DNA from: Sphaerolaimus hirsutus
Lineage: Eukaryota > Nematoda > Chromadorea > Monhysterida > Sphaerolaimidae
Direction of reading: 5' to 3'
NCBI GenBank assembly: GCA_964036195.1
Contig: OZ038458.1
Location: 9,003,832-9,067,831 of the forward strand
DNA: 64,000 nucleotides
Shown: piece after piece, positions 33,039 to 45,550 of the stretch
How the letters are laid out: the number at the start of each line of letters is the position of its first letter
Position numbering within the stretch: position 1 is the first letter of the stretch
Notes under the pieces: model-generated
Databases searched by the model: none
Told to the model about the DNA's origin: nothing
What the model saw: only the letters and a program-made list of their open reading frames with translations
Program-made: the position numbers and the translations under genes

Positions 33039-33562
33039 CATAGTTGTTAAAACGTATTTACGTTTACTCAATAAATACGTATACTCGAGTACTGCGTAAA
33101 AAATACCGGTACCCACTTACTCGCGTACTTTTTGAAAGTACGCGAGTACCGAAAGCGTATTTCGGATAGGCTTTTGTATCGTGTTTAACGGCATAGAAGG
33201 AAAAAACAGAGAAGAAAAAAGCTAAAAACAGGGCAAAATAGTCAAGATTTGGTATATAGGTATGGACACATAGTCAAGAATATTCGGAAAATCGGCAAAA
33301 AAGCATATGAACTAGTGAATTTGAAGGTGAAATGGGCAAAAAGAGTGAGAATAGTGATTGATTTTGAGTGAAATTGTGGCAAATTTTTTAAAAAATATTC
33401 AGTTTTATGTTTTCCCGAGGAAAAAGTATTTTACTTATTTTTTACTCATGAGTAAAAGTAAAAACTTCTACTTTACGTTTTCTGTACTCAGGGGTGAGTA
33501 AAAAATAAATTCTTTACGTTAACGTTTACTTTGAAAATAGTTCAGTACTTTTAACAACTCTG
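33039..33562. mobile_element. Second non-autonomous hAT-like element
   Basis: Ends CATAGTTG and CAACTCTG, with exact 8-bp duplications GCACAGTG at 33031-33038 and 33563-33570. The body is rich in TTTACGTTTACT repeats. Confidence 0.9.
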
Positions 33563-34509
33563 GCACAGTGCCATTCGGAGTTCGTAGCCCGGTCAATGAC
33601 AAGCGAGAAACGGCAACATTTTGTGCCATTGTGTTTTCAATTATGAAATGTGCCCGGGAGATTTGACGGTCGCAACGTGCGCAAACGGAGGCGAGAATAA
33701 GAATGCAAGTGCGTCAAAACGTAAACACGAAAGCCGAAACGCCCAAACTGGAATAGGGAGGTTTAAAGCCGGGGTAGCCGCTGCGGCGCCGCGCAGATGC
33801 AATTCTTCAGAGGCGAAGTCGGTCCGCCCGCCCGTCCATTCGGAGCGGCGGCATGATTTCACTTTCAAGCTTCATTGAATTTGTTCCACTGGCGATAAAT
33901 TGCATTGAAATGGGTCCGATTGAAAACATAAGCCAATGCGGTTGCTCGGCCTACATTCGTTTCGAACGGACGGCGGGTTGCTTCAACGCTGCGTCTTTGA
34001 ATTTGTCCATAAAATTTGCGCCATGGCTTGGTGAGTGGCTACAGATAGATTTTTAGAGGCACGCTAGAAATAGTCGTGTCAATGTGATGGATAATAAATA
34101 TGTGGGTTGGAAATTTCATCATGTAATTTCATGATTCCATGAATTTTTCATGATTTTCATGTGTTGCAAAAACTTTGCTTATCGCGTGTAAACCTTCAGC
34201 GTTGACATCGGATTTCATTTTGCAAATTGCTTACGAGAGAGGAATAAACTTTTTCTGATGCGTGCGTATCCAAAACAAACCTTCAACTAAAAATAAAAAT
34301 GAAAGGTTACAGAAACAGTTGTTCTGGAGGAACATGATCTCCGGCGATAATAATTCTTGTGAGTACAGAAAAATAAAGTCTGATACATAAACAATCCCTG
34401 GCTGCACAAACCGTCGGGGTGACTGCCTTTTTTCTTCTCAAACAACTATGACTGACAGGCTTCATTTTCTGATAGTAAAAACATTCAATACGCCTAATTC
34501 AGTTTCCAT

Positions 34510-34514
34510 TCAGT
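34510..34514 (+). promoter_or_regulatory. Candidate initiator of PI3K
   Basis: TCAGT, the arthropod-type initiator, 81 bp upstream of the PI3K ATG in a GC-richer leader. Single short motif, so weak evidence. Confidence 0.3.
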
Positions 34515-34594
34515 ACAATTGTCACCGTCAAAATCCGGACTGTGGTGGTCCGCGGCCGTCCTGCACCACGCAAATAAATAGCTAGCTGCCCTCG

Positions 34595-37500
34595 ATGCAG
34601 CCGAGCTCGCTGCAGCTGCGGCTGGACGCCGACGCGGCGGCCAGTGACGCCGGCAAAAGCGACATATGGGACAATTATATGCCTTACAAGGAGGTGTCCT
34701 TAGATGTGCTTTTGCCAAATGGATTCGCGCTGCCAATGAAGGTGTCAAAGTATGATACTTTAGCCCAGGTCAAGGTGTCCGTGTGGAAAGAGGCAAAGAA
34801 GTTTGTTGGGGATCGCGTGTACTTGATGCTGATGAAGATGTCTAGCCAGTGCGATGTCGGCGAACTCTTTGAAGATGAACGCGCGTCGCTGAAAAAATTA
34901 AAGATGTGAATTTGGCAGCAAGCCAAAACTTCCAAATGGCTATAAATATAAATTAAATAGGTCGATAATAGCTAAAAAAAACAACGTATTTATCTCTGTA
35001 TATAAACGAAAATAGCGATTATGAATGTGAAAATTAGCTACATAGCGAAAATCAATTAGCGAAAAAAAATATACTTTTATCTGCTGAAATATTGCCGTTA
35101 AAAACTAAAATGACCGTTGGAGAATGACTGTTGCCTGTTGACTGAATGGAGAATGTTCAGGTGTATGTAGCCGAATTACACTACTGCAAAATCTCAAAAC
35201 TTATCGCAGACGGCCGCTGTTCTCCCTGCTGCTGCCCTGCTCCGACTACATTTTCATCACGATCGGCTTGGCTGGCGTCAACGAGGAGCAATATGATGAA
35301 CGGAGACGCGTGTGCGACCTCCGCATGTTTATGCCGGTCGTGCGATTGGTCGAGCCGAAAGGGAATAGGGAAGAGAAAGAGCTGGCACATGATATCGGTT
35401 GGCCTTTGGGTGGGGTCTTGTAGATTTGGACCCCCATGGCGGTAGGGTTAGGGTTCAAACGGGACTGCATATTCGGGATTGGGATTGCGATTTTCAAATT
35501 TCAGGATGGGGATTGTGGTTTCGGGATCGGGATTCTTTTTTTTTGAGATTTCGGAATCGGGATCATGGTTTCGGGATCGCGATTTTGTTGTTCTGATCGT
35601 GATAGAGAACATTGTTCTGATATTAAAGGTCATTTGCCACAAAAATTGTTTAAAAACACACTTGGATAAAAGCCCCCAAAGTGGCATACATTGGACACTG
35701 GAAGTTCCCGTTCACATTTCTTAGTGTAATATGTCATTCTAACCCCACCTCCTTTCCCTTTCTTATTACCACCACTCAAACGCCACCAACACTGCCACAG
35801 GCTGCGCGATCGGCCGCCCCCTGTGCGAGTTCGAAGACAGCGCCGACCCGCTGGTGACGGCCACCCGGCTGCGGCTGCTCGCGTGCGTCAGCCGCGTGGT
35901 GCGCCGGCGCCGCTGCACCAGCACCGGCATCGACATGTACTGCTTCCCCACCGAGGTGCTCCTGCCCCAGGAGGAGATACCCAAGGAGCCCCAGGGGGCT
36001 GAGGCTGGTGAGGTCGATTGTGTGCTTGCTTTCGACGCTGGTTTGAGAGTTGGAATTGGGAATGTCGAAATTTTTTATGTAAAAACACGAGATTCTCGGC
36101 TGATTTTGCGAAACCTTGTAATGATCGATCCAGAATGCCCCGGGAAATACCCTCTTTGCTCTGCATAGGCTTTGATCGCCAGTCTACATATATTTAAAAC
36201 ATCCCTCAACCCGCAGTGTACCCAATCGACGTGTGGATGGGCTCGGTGCCGAGCGGCAGCACAGAGTCATCGCCGAACAACTCGCCGCCGCCGCCTGCAA
36301 ACAGACACCAGCGAAACACGCTGAGCGCCGGCGAGTTGACGTTTAAAACAAATGTAGGTTGAAAATAGAAAATTGTGCTGATCATTTGACAATTTAAATG
36401 TCATCGCAGTCATGAGGATTTTTGAGCGGGGGAGGGCTGCGGGGGGGGGGGCTGACCCCTAGGGTTCAAACGGGATTGACTTTTCGGGATCGGGATTAGG
36501 GTTCAAACGGGATCCCGATCCCGATCCCGGATCCCGTGAAATTCCGGGATTTACCAGTCCCGATCCCGATCCCGATCCCGAAACCCCAATCCCGATCCCG
36601 ATCCCGATCCCGAAATCTCAAAAATACCAATCCCGATCCCGATCCCGATCCCGAAAGTTTTCAAATGCCGATCCCGATCCCGAGAAACTCCCAAGTCCGG
36701 GATCCCGATCCCGGAAAAATTAGTGGAAATTATAGAAAGTGAAATAATGACGTTTTTGCATGCAAAAAAGTGGATGCAAACCCCCAGCGTCAATTTTATG
36801 CCACTTTTCTGGCATCCAACAGTGTTTTGAGACCTTTATGAAGAACTGTGAATGCCAGAAAAATGGCCAAAATCTCTTTCCCTAGAACCCAATCCCGATC
36901 CCGGAAAAATGCCTATCCCAATCCCGATCCCGATCCCGTGACCCCAATCCCGGCCAATCCCGATCCCGATCCCGATCCCGAAATCTCAAAAAACCAATCC
37001 CGATCCCGATCCCGATCCCGAAACCCCAATCCCGATCCCGATCCCGATCCCGAAATCTCAAAAAGTGAATCCCGATCCCGATCCCGATCCCGAAAAGTCA
37101 ATCCCGTTTGAACCCTAATCGGGATTCACTTTTTGAAATTTCGGGATCGGGATCGGGATTGGGGTTTCGGGATCGGGATTGGTATTTTGAGATTTCGGGA
37201 TTGGGATCGGCCGGGATTAGGGTTGGAAAAAAAAGTTTTTTTTTAACTCGATGTTTTTTTATAAAAAAAACGTTTTTTTATAAAAAAAAACGTTTAAAAA
37301 AACATCGGCCAACCCTAGCCGGGATTGGGGTCACGGGATCGGGATTGGCATTTTTTCGGGATCGGGATTGGGGTCTAGGGATAGAGATTTTCGTCACTGT
37401 TCACAGTTGTTCATAAAGGTCTCAAAACACTGTTGGATGCCAGAAAAGTGACATAAAATGGACGCTATGGGTTTGCGTTCACATTTTTGCACGCAAAAAT

Positions 37501-40293
37501 GTCTTTTTTTCACTTTTTATAATTTCCACTATTTTTTCCGGGGTCGGGATCCCGGACTTGGGAGATTCTCGGTATCGGGATTTGAAAGTTTTCGGGATCG
37601 GGATCGGGATTGGTATTTTTGGATTTCGGGATCGGGATTGGGGTTTTGGGATCGGGACTGCTACATCCCAGAATTTCACGGGATCGGGATCCCGTTTGAA
37701 CCCTACTGACCCCCCCTACAATTTTGCCTACACAGTGACGGAATAGCGCCATGGCGCTGGCGCTATTCATTGGCGCCACGCCATGGCGTCATTGGCGCTG
37801 GCGTCAGTGCCTGAAACCACTGTAGTTGTATGTAAATATACGTATATATACGCCGACGGGCACATTGTTGACAGAAATTTTAGGGATGTGTGCCTACGGG
37901 GACCGATTCACTGATAATTATACGTTTGAAGGGGTGGGCGCTTGCGCGCAAAATTTTTGCACAACACTAGAAAAATGTAGAGGGAAAGTCGCATTTACCG
38001 CGATTTTTTGGCCTCACCCCGGGAACGGGGGGGGGCTGCAGCCCCCTCTCCGCCCCCCCCCTCCTCTGGATACGTCCTTGATCGCAGTCGCAGATGGTAT
38101 TTCACAATCTCAAATGTGAGCAGAGACGCGGGCCGGCGGCGGGCGGCCCGGTGCGAAAGTATACCGCCGGGCCGGTGCTGACTCCCGACGTCAGCCAGCC
38201 GAACAGCGGCGCCGCTACGCCCATCGAAGTGCATCCGAGCGTCAGCCGCGCCGTGAACCAGGTATTTGTTCACATTGAGTTTTGTCACCTTTTTATTAGA
38301 GCCTTGCCTAAGCTGTATTTTTGTCGCGTAGGTGCCCAGGAGTATGAGCATGAGCAAGGCGTACAGGAGGAAACTCAGCCCGGCGCCCACGCCCCAGCTC
38401 AGAACCTACTCGGAGAGCACGCCCACAAAACGTCAGTCGATGGGAATACACGCTAGCCAATTATAGTATCAGTGGTTTTGTAGATTTGGACCCCGCGGGG
38501 GTTCATATAGATAGTAAATCGTTCCTCCGGGTGATAGATAGCTGAAAATTGTTTTCGAAAGTAAAGAAGGAAGAAAAGGGCAAAAATCGCTAAAAGTAGG
38601 TGGAAAATAGGTATACAAATAATAAAAATCGCTCCAGATAGGTAAATAACTGGACGATTTGGGGTGGGAGGCGTTCAGGGGATAGAGGGCAAAAAATTCT
38701 GGTGGATTTGGAGGGATGGCCGCCCTCACGACCCCCACCTACTAAACCCCTGTGTCGTATGATTTGAACACAACCCTATCAATCGCATGCGCAGCGGCGG
38801 CGGTGGCGGCGTGCCGCGGCCAGAAAGTCACCGTGGCCGCGCGGCCGTGGCAATTGACGCCGCGTTCGCTCATCACCGCAGCGGTCGCTGAGCGGGTGCA
38901 GTCGCCCGAGCGGCGCGACGTAGATCCCGATGTCGCGTGGACCGATGAGGAGCTTGAACGACACGCGGATAGGTACTTTTTGAAGGTGGCCGGCCTGACG
39001 CTGTATTTGCTTGAGGAGATGCCGCTTATTAGATATAAGGTTGGTGCTGATTAAAGTGAAACGGAAATGAGAGGTGTGCTTTCGATTTCGAACGCCACTT
39101 TTTGAAATAAAAAATATCAAATCGTCAATTGAAAATCAAAACAATTTGCAAGTGTCCAATGAAACGTATATAAAAATCACTCCTTTAAATTTATGCAATG
39201 AGAACTATCTATCTACAGTAAAAAATTAATCTGCGTAAGGGACAGTCGGAATTTAAAAAGAAGTTCGTACCGCCCACAAAATGTTGATTCACATCCTAAA
39301 GACGTTTCTACCTACGCTTAATACCCATACGACATACTCGATACCCAATACCCACACCCAGTACGTGCGCGAGTGCGTGCGCCAGGAGCTCCCGTGCGTG
39401 TTCATGCTCATGTGCCGGCGGGCGCTGGTGGAACGGTCGCGCGCAGACTGGCGTCTACTCAAGCCCACTTACGTGAAACGTTGGGCGGCTGCCAACGCGA
39501 AGCAGGACCACAGGGCCAGAAGGCGCAAGGAGGTGTGTACTTGTGTTTTGTACTTGTGTGCCTAGTGGTCGGGGGTCTCCGGGGTGTTTACCTCGTGTTG
39601 GTTCAAATAATTAGATGGATAGTAGATCGTAAATAAGATAGCCCCTGCACCTAGAACTGAGGTTCAAACGGGATTGACTTTCCGGAATCGGGATCAGGAT
39701 TTATTTTTTGAGTTTTCAGGATCGGGATTTTTTTTAGATTTCGGGGTCGGTATTAGGGTTTCTGGATCGGGATCGGGATTTTGGGCATTGTTATGATATT
39801 CAGGGTTTTATTCTGATTTGCCACAATAACGGTAGAAAAGTACACCTATATGCCATACAAGTGACATAAATTGGACACTGAAGGTTTCTGGTGACATTTC
39901 ATAGTGGAAAAGTAGTTTTTTCACTTTTTTAAAATTATTTTGCAGGATCGGGATTGGGGTCACGGGATCCAGATAAGGATATGAAAATTTTCGAGATTTC
40001 GTGATCGGCATCGGTACCGCCACATCCCGGAATTTTCCGGGACTCGTGATCCCGATTCCCGATCCCGTTCGAACCCTACCTAAAACCAACTAAACAGCCC
40101 ACTTACCCAACAGCCCTCGTTCGACGGCGGCGGGCCGGGGGACGCGGCCGCCGCCCCATCCAGTGCGGCGGACGGCCGCGTGGGCGTCGAGGAGGACAGC
40201 GACACCGAGCTGCTGGGCGCGCTCGCCGACTCCGACGAACAGGACGCCATCGGGGAGGACGCCGAGCCGCCCGCCGGGGGTAGGCCGGCTGAG
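34595..40293 (+). CDS. PI3K: Class IA PI3K catalytic subunit, exons 1-9 (ABD, linker, RBD)
   Basis: Exons 34595-34800, 35210-35397, 35801-36007, 36217-36353, 38088-38261, 38332-38431, 38795-39039, 39362-39532, 40114-40293; all splice phases agree. Exons 1-2 encode the adaptor-binding domain (LDVLLPNGFALPMKV, then DYIFITIG and RRRVCDLRMFMPVVRLVEP), which binds the p85 regulatory subunit and marks class IA. Exon 3 continues with IGCAIGRPLCEFE. Exons 4-6 are a long Ser/Pro-rich insert not in vertebrate p110. Exons 7-8 encode the Ras-binding domain (KVTVAARPWQLTP, ADRYFLKVAGLTLYLLE). Exon 9 is an acidic linker. The kinase makes PIP3 at the plasma membrane in insulin and growth signalling. Exon 1 uses an unusual GTTTGT donor, supported by homology across the junction. 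Confidence 0.88.
35450..35735. repeat. Family A (GGGATC) element, truncated
   Basis: Left terminal repeat and hexamer array present; right end not recognisable. PI3K intron 2. Confidence 0.7.
36461..37706. repeat. Family A element with nested insertions
   Basis: An outer element (36461-37706) is split by a second complete family A element (about 36495-37115) and, near 37215-37315, by a T-rich element that starts AGGGTTGG and ends CCAACCCT. Long pure GATCCC/GGGATC arrays. PI3K intron 4. Confidence 0.85.
37733..38087. repeat. CAGGGACG-family repeat abutting a PI3K acceptor
   Basis: Body GTGACGGAATAGCGCC, G-run/CTGCAG/C-run and right end CTGGATACGTCCTTG. The C/T-rich tail of the repeat leads straight into the exon 5 acceptor ATCGCAG at 38087. 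Confidence 0.75.
39659..40079. repeat. Family A element in PI3K intron 8
   Basis: GGTTCAAACGGGATTGAC to CCCGTTCGAACCCTA, with weaker hexamer arrays; ends 34 bp before exon 9. Confidence 0.8.
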
Positions 40294-43243
40294 GTGAGAT
40301 ATTTGGATTGGATGGATTTTGGAAGCATCGGGGTATTTATATCGTGTCGTATCGAGCGGTGTTCGGCTTTCGTCACGTTACTGTGAGCTAACATATTTTG
40401 GTGTGGATTCTGTCTCTCGTGCGCTTGTGTCGGTAGTGCATTCGCATTCGCGTCATTCGCACGCTAGCGACACAAGCGGGCAAATTCTGAATTGACGCGC
40501 GCTCATGTTTGTTTACGAAAATTACAGTTTTGTATGGGAAAAACGTCGATAAAAGTTGCGGCCGGGCAAGTCGCGTGCGGTTTAGAAATCTTTGGACGGG
40601 CGCGAGTGGGCTGAGTCACGTGGGGAACATGCGTCGATGCTTCCGCGCACAAATTTGTAGCGCATTTAGTAATTAGAAGCGGTATTTTTACTCATTCAAC
40701 GCAGATAACAATAGAAGAGATCAGGGGTCTCCAGGATTTTGGCCCTCGCGGGGGCTGGATAGATAGCAAATCGCTCCTCCGGAGGGATAGATAGCTGAAA
40801 ATTTTTCTGGGGGGGGCTGGCGGGGGCACAATATATAGGCTTTTTCAAGGTTAAAAAGGCAGAAAGGGGAAAAAATCGCTAATAATCAGTTAAAAGTAGC
40901 CAAAAGTGACCCAGGCCTATTCCGAATGTATACCCGCTCCGAATGTAGACCCGCTCCGCATGGAAGCATACCCGCTCCGAAGGTAAGCCCGGCCTAGGGT
41001 TGGCCGATGTTTTTTTTTTTTAAACGTTTTTTTTTTTTAACATTACGTCCGAAATGTTTTTTTTTAAAAAAAAACATCGGCCGAAATTTTTAGTACTAAG
41101 CACTAGGTATTTTGCAAAATTTTTGCGCGCAAGCGCGCAATTTCACACACAAATTGACATTGGTGGTTGTTAACATTGGTTTTGTTGCATTTTTAGTATC
41201 AAAACATCCATTTCTATGTGCTACCATGGGTGAATAAGCCGACATATGTTGCTGTAATATATAATATTGAGGTAATGTGCTTCCATGTACCTCCACAGTG
41301 TGTAACTTCACTCCCAAAGTAACAACCTCCTTTTATAACCATGTTTGATCACCATTCCGTGCCAAACTTTACCTGAAGTCACGAACATTCGACTATAAGG
41401 CGATATACAAACGATATGTCGACGAAAAATGGATATTTTTGACACAAATCACCACTTATAATGCCATCCCTTCGCTCCACAGCCATTATATGGTCATATT
41501 TAACATCACAGAGTATTGCCAGTGTCTGATATACCTATATATGTTGACACTAGGTCATATCTGGGAGCTTTTAAAAAAAAAACGTTTTTTTTATTAAAAA
41601 CATCGAGTTAAAAAAAAACGTTTTTTTTCCAACCCTAGCCCGGCCCGAAGGTAACTTTATTTTTAGGTAAGGTAATGTTTATTTTCAACTCAGTCACTTA
41701 AAACTTATTCTTTTGGCTTATATTTTTGCATAGTTAAAAGCACTTCAAATACATTCGGACCAGCTATTCATTCGGGCCGGGTTGGAGATTAGCGGGGGGC
41801 ACGACTGGCGGCGCGCAGGGACGTAGCCAGGATTTTCAAGCGGGGGGGGCGGATTGTATACGGAGCTCGGCGAACGGGGGGGGGCGGCGCCCCCCCCCCT
41901 AAAATTGATGCCCTGTGGTAAGGGAATGGCGCTATGGCGCTGGCGCCATTCGTAGGCGCCACGCCATGGCGCCACTGGCGCCAAAGACCGCTGTATATGT
42001 CTGTATTGACAGACATATACCGGGACGTTGACAGAAATTTCACTTTCTCAGTGCATTTTCATGGAATTTGAGGGTGCCGCGGTCAGTCAGCCGAAAATAC
42101 CTGTTGCGTGAAGGGGAAATGCGCGCTTGCGCGCAAAAATTTTTCAGACGGGGAGTATAATCGCTTTATGAAAGTGACATTTCCAGCATATTTTTTGTAG
42201 GACCCGGGAAGGGGGGGGGGGCGGCCGCCCCCCCCGCCCCCCCCCCCTGGCTACGTCCTTGGCGGCGCGTGTGACCCATCGGCGCGGTGCGGCAAACACA
42301 AAGGGCAAATAACAATACAAATGAGGCCCAACAATGCATGGCTCTTTATGTTTTGCCGCCAAGACCGCAACCGATGTTTGATGTTTGATGCGATTACATA
42401 GTTGCCATGATTTGGGGAGGGGGTAATGATGTGTGTGGCACGTTTGCATGTAATTGCATGTGAACCACACATGCACAAGTGTATTGATGCACTTAAAATG
42501 CGCTTATCTCCAACCCGGCCCGAATGAATACGCGGTCCGAATGTATACCTGCTCCGAAGGTAAGCCCAGCCCGCAGGTAGCATCAGTTACCTTCGGGCCG
42601 GGCTTACCTTTGGTACGGGTATGCTTCCGAGCGGTGCGGGTATATATTCGGAGCGGGTATACATTCGGAGAGGCACAGGCTCGCCAAAAGTAGGTATAAA
42701 ATGGCTAAAAATAGGTATATAATGATGTATATAGCCGGAAACCACGATTTTGAAGGTGAAAAACTATAAAAAGGTGCGAAAATAAGTGATTTTGAGCGAA
42801 AATTGGGGCAAAATTTCTCAAAAACGACTCCAGATAGATAGATAGCTGAGCGATTTGGGGGGGGTCTTTGGGGGTAGTAGCCAAAAATTTTGCCTCGGGA
42901 TAGATAGATAGCTGAGCGGCCTCCGGGATAGATAGATAGCTGGCCGATTTGGGGGGGCAGCCCCCCCCCCCAGCCCCCCCCCCTAGGAGACCCCTGGAAG
43001 AGATTGTGAGGTGCGAAATGCGCGCTTGCGCACAATTTTTTTTTGAACAACCTGTAAAATTGGTATAGAAAAGTGCCATTCTCGGCAACTTTTCTGTCTG
43101 GCCCGGGAAGGGGGGCGGCGGCCGCTCCCCTCCGCCCCCCTGGCTACGTCACTGGAAAGGGGGGTGGGTCAATTCAAGGGGGTATAATTCTAGGAAATAG
43201 GGTATTCAAACCTTTTATGACTCATTTTCCTCGATCTTTTCAG
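40294..43243. other. PI3K intron 9, repeat-filled
   Basis: Contains a short inverted repeat of GCTTGTGTCG/CGACACAAGC (about 40430-40480), ATAGATAGC-type repeats (40720-40990, 42700-43010), T-rich AGGGTTGG elements (about 40990-41640), the element at 41816-42261, and a fold-back of CCGCTCCGAATGTATACC units (42520-42670). No exon seen. Confidence 0.55.
41816..42261. mobile_element. CAGGGACGTAGCCAGG element with 8-bp target duplication
   Basis: Terminal inverted repeats CAGGGACGTAGCCAGG and CTGGCTACGTCCTTG with exact 8-bp duplications GCGGCGCG (41808-41815 and 42262-42269). Non-autonomous and hAT-like by duplication length. This copy defines the boundaries of the family. Confidence 0.9.
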
Positions 43244-44886
43244 CGCCCGCCCGTGCCGCCCTCCGAGCGCAACGTGCTCACATTGTGGGAGCTCGATTCC
43301 GGCCATTTCCGCATCAAAATCAATTCGGCGGGCTACATCAACATCGCCGACGTGCACGCGATTTACGTCAAGGTCGCTTTGTACCACGGGGCCGATTTGA
43401 TCTCCGCTAGAGATAGCAAACGGGTGGCGCCGGCCAATCCAAGGTGGAATGAGGTGTGTGATTTCGCGTACTCGTGCACTTTTCTGAACGAAACACTCAT
43501 TATGACGTCATCATCAATAAACTAAAAATTGTGAAAAGATAATTTCTGGCACTGATACATTTGTTTGTACTCGGCTCCGTTCACTAGATACAAGTTCTTT
43601 TGGGCGCATGCGGTCCGCTGAGTATATGGCCAGTTTCGCATTGTGCCAACTCACTCAATGTTGTCGCAGCGACTTGCAGGTACTCAACTTCGACGATGTC
43701 TACATGCAGGACATACCTCGTTCGACGCAGGTCTGCTTCAGTATATGCTCGGTGCGCCTGCGCAAGAACAAAGAGGTTCGTTTGCGACGTGAAATCGCAT
43801 GAATTTCATCGCATTGTTCTTTCGCATCGCCCGACAGGTTCTTTCATTGTCGTCATCAGTTCAACAAATTCGTAGTTCCAAGCTGCCACACATTATTACC
43901 AGTAGGACAACGTATAATTTCAGATACCGTATTTCCTCGAAATACCCCCTCGAAATTGTCACTATGGATTAATAACCCCCCGTCGAAGTACCCCCTTGTT
44001 TAAACGGGCCTGTGCCTCTGTGCATGTTTACCCGCTGTGCATGTCAGGAGTATTCAAGACTTTGACCCTCCAGGGGGTTGGAAAGATGGCTAATCGCTCC
44101 TCTGGAGGGATAGATAGCTAGGAAAAATTTTTTTGGGGGTTTGGGGGTTCGTGGGGGTTCATTGTATAGGCTTTTTCATAATGAGGAAAAAAGGTAGAAA
44201 AATCGCTAAAAGTAGGTGATAAATTACTAAAAATGGGTATATAAGCACATATACTACAAGAAATAGCTTCAAATAGACAATAAAACACATGAACTAGTGA
44301 TTTTGAAGGTGAAAATGTATAAAATGGTATGAAAATGAGCGATTTTGTGTGAAAATTAGGGTCTACATGCACAGCGGGTAAACATGCACAGAGAGCCTCA
44401 GTCGTTTAAACCCCTCGAAATTTCCATTATAAAAAAATAAACCCTCCCCACGAGGGGGGGGGGTACTTCAAGGAAATACGGTAGATTCCACGATTCGGTT
44501 CCCTGAAAAAAAAAACACGTCGGACTGAATCAATTTAACCCTATATTTATACTGTCGCTCTGTCGATCGCCCGCGCGCCTTTCATTCAGGACCACTGCGC
44601 CCTGGCCTGGGTCAACGTGCGTCTATTCGACCACCGGCAACGTTTAATAACCGGCGTGCACACCTTCCACATGTGGTCCTTCCAAAAGGGCTTCGACGGG
44701 TTCGTCAACCCCCTCGGCCACAATGGCCCCAATCCGGAGAGGGACACGTCTCGATTAGAGGTGGAATTTGAAGGTTTCGAGAAACCGGTCGTTTTTCCCG
44801 GCCCCCGGCAGATACACGACTATGTTAACTTTGTGAATAAATGGAGAGTGAAGCAAGAGCCTCAGTTGGCTGCCACTGATCCTCAG
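43244..44886 (+). CDS. PI3K: PI3K exons 10-12: C2 domain
   Basis: Exons 43244-43453, 43680-43775 and 44590-44886 encode the membrane-associating C2 domain. Visible conserved blocks are LTLWELDSGHFRIKINSAG, DVHAIYVKVALYHGADLI, VAPANPRWNE joined to VLNFDDVYMQDIP, VCFSICSVRLRKNKE, and DHCALAWVNVRLFDHRQRL. GFDGFVNPLGHNGPNPERDT follows. The phase is 0 at all three junctions. For exon 11 I chose the acceptor after GACTTGCAG because it keeps phase and restores the conserved NE-V/W-LN sequence; the acceptor ten bases upstream would break the frame. Confidence 0.9.
43925..44483. repeat. Family B element with a nested ATAGATAGC repeat
   Basis: TACCGTATTTCCTCGAAA and AAGGAAATACGGTA ends; an unrelated repeat with GATAGATAGCTA units lies between about 44010 and 44400. 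PI3K intron 11. Confidence 0.7.
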
Positions 44887-45019
44887 GTTTGCTTTTTTGT
44901 CAGCGGTGGGTGATAAGTAATTTAACTGAGGGGTGCGTTCGCAGGGTACCAAGTTGTGTTCATAAATAATAAGGAAAAAATTAAAGTGGTTAGGTAAGTC
45001 ATGTCTACGTGTCACTTGT

Positions 45020-45432
45020 GCCCTTCACGACCCTGTGCCTCACCATGTAAACCCGCTCGTCATGTATTTTATGGCTGGTTTCCACAGCACATGGGTTAGC
45101 GGCAGCGGGTTTATGTGGAAAGTAGAGTACATAGGATGGGCTGACCCGCATGCGCACTCGCGTTGTTTTGTCACTATTTTTATGACATTGCTCAAAGAAA
45201 AATTTAAAAACATAAATGCGTAACGATTGATTTAGTTTTTCAATTTTCCTTTGAGCTGTATCACCAAAAGAGTGACGAAACAATGTGAGTGCACATGCGT
45301 CGCGGCCCTCGGTTTGTACTCTACTATTCATGTAAACCCGTTGCCGCTATCCTCGGTGCTATGCCAATACCCCCTAAAATTCATGACGGCCGGGTCTACG
45401 TGACGAGCGGGTTTACATGACAAATAGGCCTG
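45020..45432. repeat. CATGTAAACCCGCTCG inverted-repeat element
   Basis: CATGTAAACCCGCTCGTCA at the left faces TGACGAGCGGGTTTACATG at the right, with a second internal pair. PI3K intron 12. Confidence 0.75.
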
Positions 45433-45550
45433 CGTCCCCCTCGCCACCTTTCTCACCATTATTACCTTACCATCACCACTTATCCTGTAAAAAAATTCAA
45501 CAATATCTCGCTGAATTGGCAACCAATCGATCGTCCCATTTCTCGCGCAG

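Larger units (their letters stand above)
31111..34594. other. Ly6-PI3K divergent intergenic region
   Basis: Two hAT-like elements (31387-32142, 33039-33562) and AT-rich DNA. A CpG-rich segment at 33640-33860 is followed by a donor-like TTG/GTGAGT at 34031 and could be a PI3K 5' untranslated exon. A TCAGT initiator lies at 34510-34514, 81 bp before the PI3K start codon. No coding gene supported. Confidence 0.5.

Noticed and set aside
34801..34909. Extension of PI3K exon 1 to 34909
   Set aside because: The homologous sequence continues at 35210 in phase from 34800; the bases after 34800 do not match the ABD.
36536..37111. Frames coding Arg/Asp/Pro/Gly repeats in GGGATC arrays
   Set aside because: They are translations of the hexamer array in family A elements, not genes.
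42604..43088. 148- and 127-codon minus-strand frames
   Set aside because: Entirely within ATAGATAGC and C-run repeats that recur elsewhere with broken frames.
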